Below, piece by piece: positions 63,703 to 64,000 of a stretch of 64,000 nucleotides of DNA. The notes beneath the pieces are model-generated. The model had not been told where the DNA came from. It saw only the letters and a list, made by a program, of their open reading frames with translations, and ran no database searches. The number at the start of each line of letters is the position of its first letter. The first letter of the stretch is position 1. The stretch covers positions 62,001 to 126,000 of the forward strand of contig NZ_JALHLP010000002.1 of assembly GCF_022844465.1 (NCBI RefSeq). The letters run 5' to 3'. Source of the stretch: Bradyrhizobium sp. (GTDB lineage: Bacteria; Pseudomonadota; Alphaproteobacteria; Rhizobiales; Xanthobacteraceae). The position numbers and the translations under genes are program-made.

Positions 63703-64000
63703 ATGCGAACGGCACTGACCGGGATCATACTGGCGGCGGTCATCGCCTGCGGCTCGCTCGCCAACGCCGCGGATATCGCCGCAGGCAAGGCCAAGGCCGA
63801 GCTGTGTGTCGGCTGTCATGGCGAGAACGGAATTTCGCATATCGAAAACACCCCCTCGCTCGCCGCGCAGCCCGACCTGTTCACCCAATGGCAGCTCGTA
63901 TTCTTCCGCGCCGGCGCGCGCAAGAACGAGCAGATGCAGCCGATCGTCGAGCAGCTCAGCAATGAGGACATTCGCAATCTCGGCGCCTATTACGCCTCGC
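63703..64000 (+). CDS. Cytochrome c (class I), 5' part only
   Basis: 99 codons are visible before the window ends, with AGAGGA upstream of ATG 63703. A signal peptide (MRTALTGIILAAVIACGSLA, cleavage near residue 22) precedes the heme motif Cys35-Val-Gly-Cys38-His39. The following QWQLVFFRAGARKNEQM and IRNLGAYYAS match class I cytochromes. It is probably the electron acceptor of the PQQ dehydrogenase upstream. The C-terminal part and the axial Met cannot be checked. Confidence 0.85.
   Translation, partial: MRTALTGIILAAVIACGSLANAADIAAGKAKAELCVGCHGENGISHIENTPSLAAQPDLFTQWQLVFFRAGARKNEQMQPIVEQLSNEDIRNLGAYYAS

Overview
The window is one GC-rich, tightly packed chromosomal segment of an alphaproteobacterium. 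Gene content and order, the translated sequences and several palindromic repeat families point to the Bradyrhizobium / Rhodopseudomonas group (Nitrobacteraceae). That placement is an inference from gene order and remembered protein and repeat sequences, not from a search. Almost everything is core housekeeping. I see no prophage, transposase, CRISPR array or secretion island.

Layout. 1-8.3 kb: end of rdgB, hemW, a LpoA-like lipoprotein, rsmI-yraN-gshB, a Tat-exported metallo-beta-lactamase-fold hydrolase, a small hypothetical gene and a ComM-like ATPase. 8.5-10.7 kb: a hybrid histidine kinase. 10.8-15.5 kb (minus): hisB-DUF2628-hisH-hisA-hisF-hisE-coaA. 15.7-25.4 kb: hslV-hslU, an unrecognised membrane protein, then Smr-mltA-Tim44 (minus), secB (plus) and dnaQ-coaE-maf-ppsR (minus). 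25.36-25.81 kb: a gene-free, locally AT-rich stretch. 25.8-34 kb (plus): hemJ, rho, mnmE, mnmG, rsmG, parA, parB, with four parS sites. 34-38.4 kb (minus): holA, lptE, leuS. 38.5-43.8 kb: a diguanylate cyclase, the YggS PLP protein, a hydratase-fold protein, an L,D-transpeptidase-fold protein, an OmpR-type regulator and a cNMP-binding-domain protein. 43.8-49.4 kb (minus): xthA, lolA, ftsK and an aminotransferase. 49.7-53.6 kb (minus): two glnK-amtB pairs in tandem. 53.8-59.1 kb: a GYF-domain membrane protein, tesB, a UbiH-type hydroxylase, a Trm112-like protein, a Lon N-domain protein and a YbbN-type thioredoxin. 59.5-64 kb: tRNA-Gly(GCC), a DUF2235/Tle1-like hydrolase with membrane helices, a PQQ-type sugar dehydrogenase and the start of a cytochrome c.

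The main biological reading is that 25358-25812 is very likely the chromosome replication origin. It sits beside ppsR-maf-coaE-dnaQ-secB, the flank of the Caulobacter origin. Gene strand bias flips there, and it holds DnaA-box-like 9-mers, an AT-rich patch and four GANTC (CcrM) sites. The partition system (parS x4, parA, parB) lies 3.5-8 kb away.

The second theme is small palindromic repeats. They lie between genes (6.2, 32.9, 44.7, 55.6 and 57.0 kb), and one lies inside the 5' coding end of hemW, where it must be translated. Candidate control sites include a perfect CtrA-type palindrome upstream of aminotransferase-ftsK and a sigma-54-like promoter upstream of one glnK-amtB pair.
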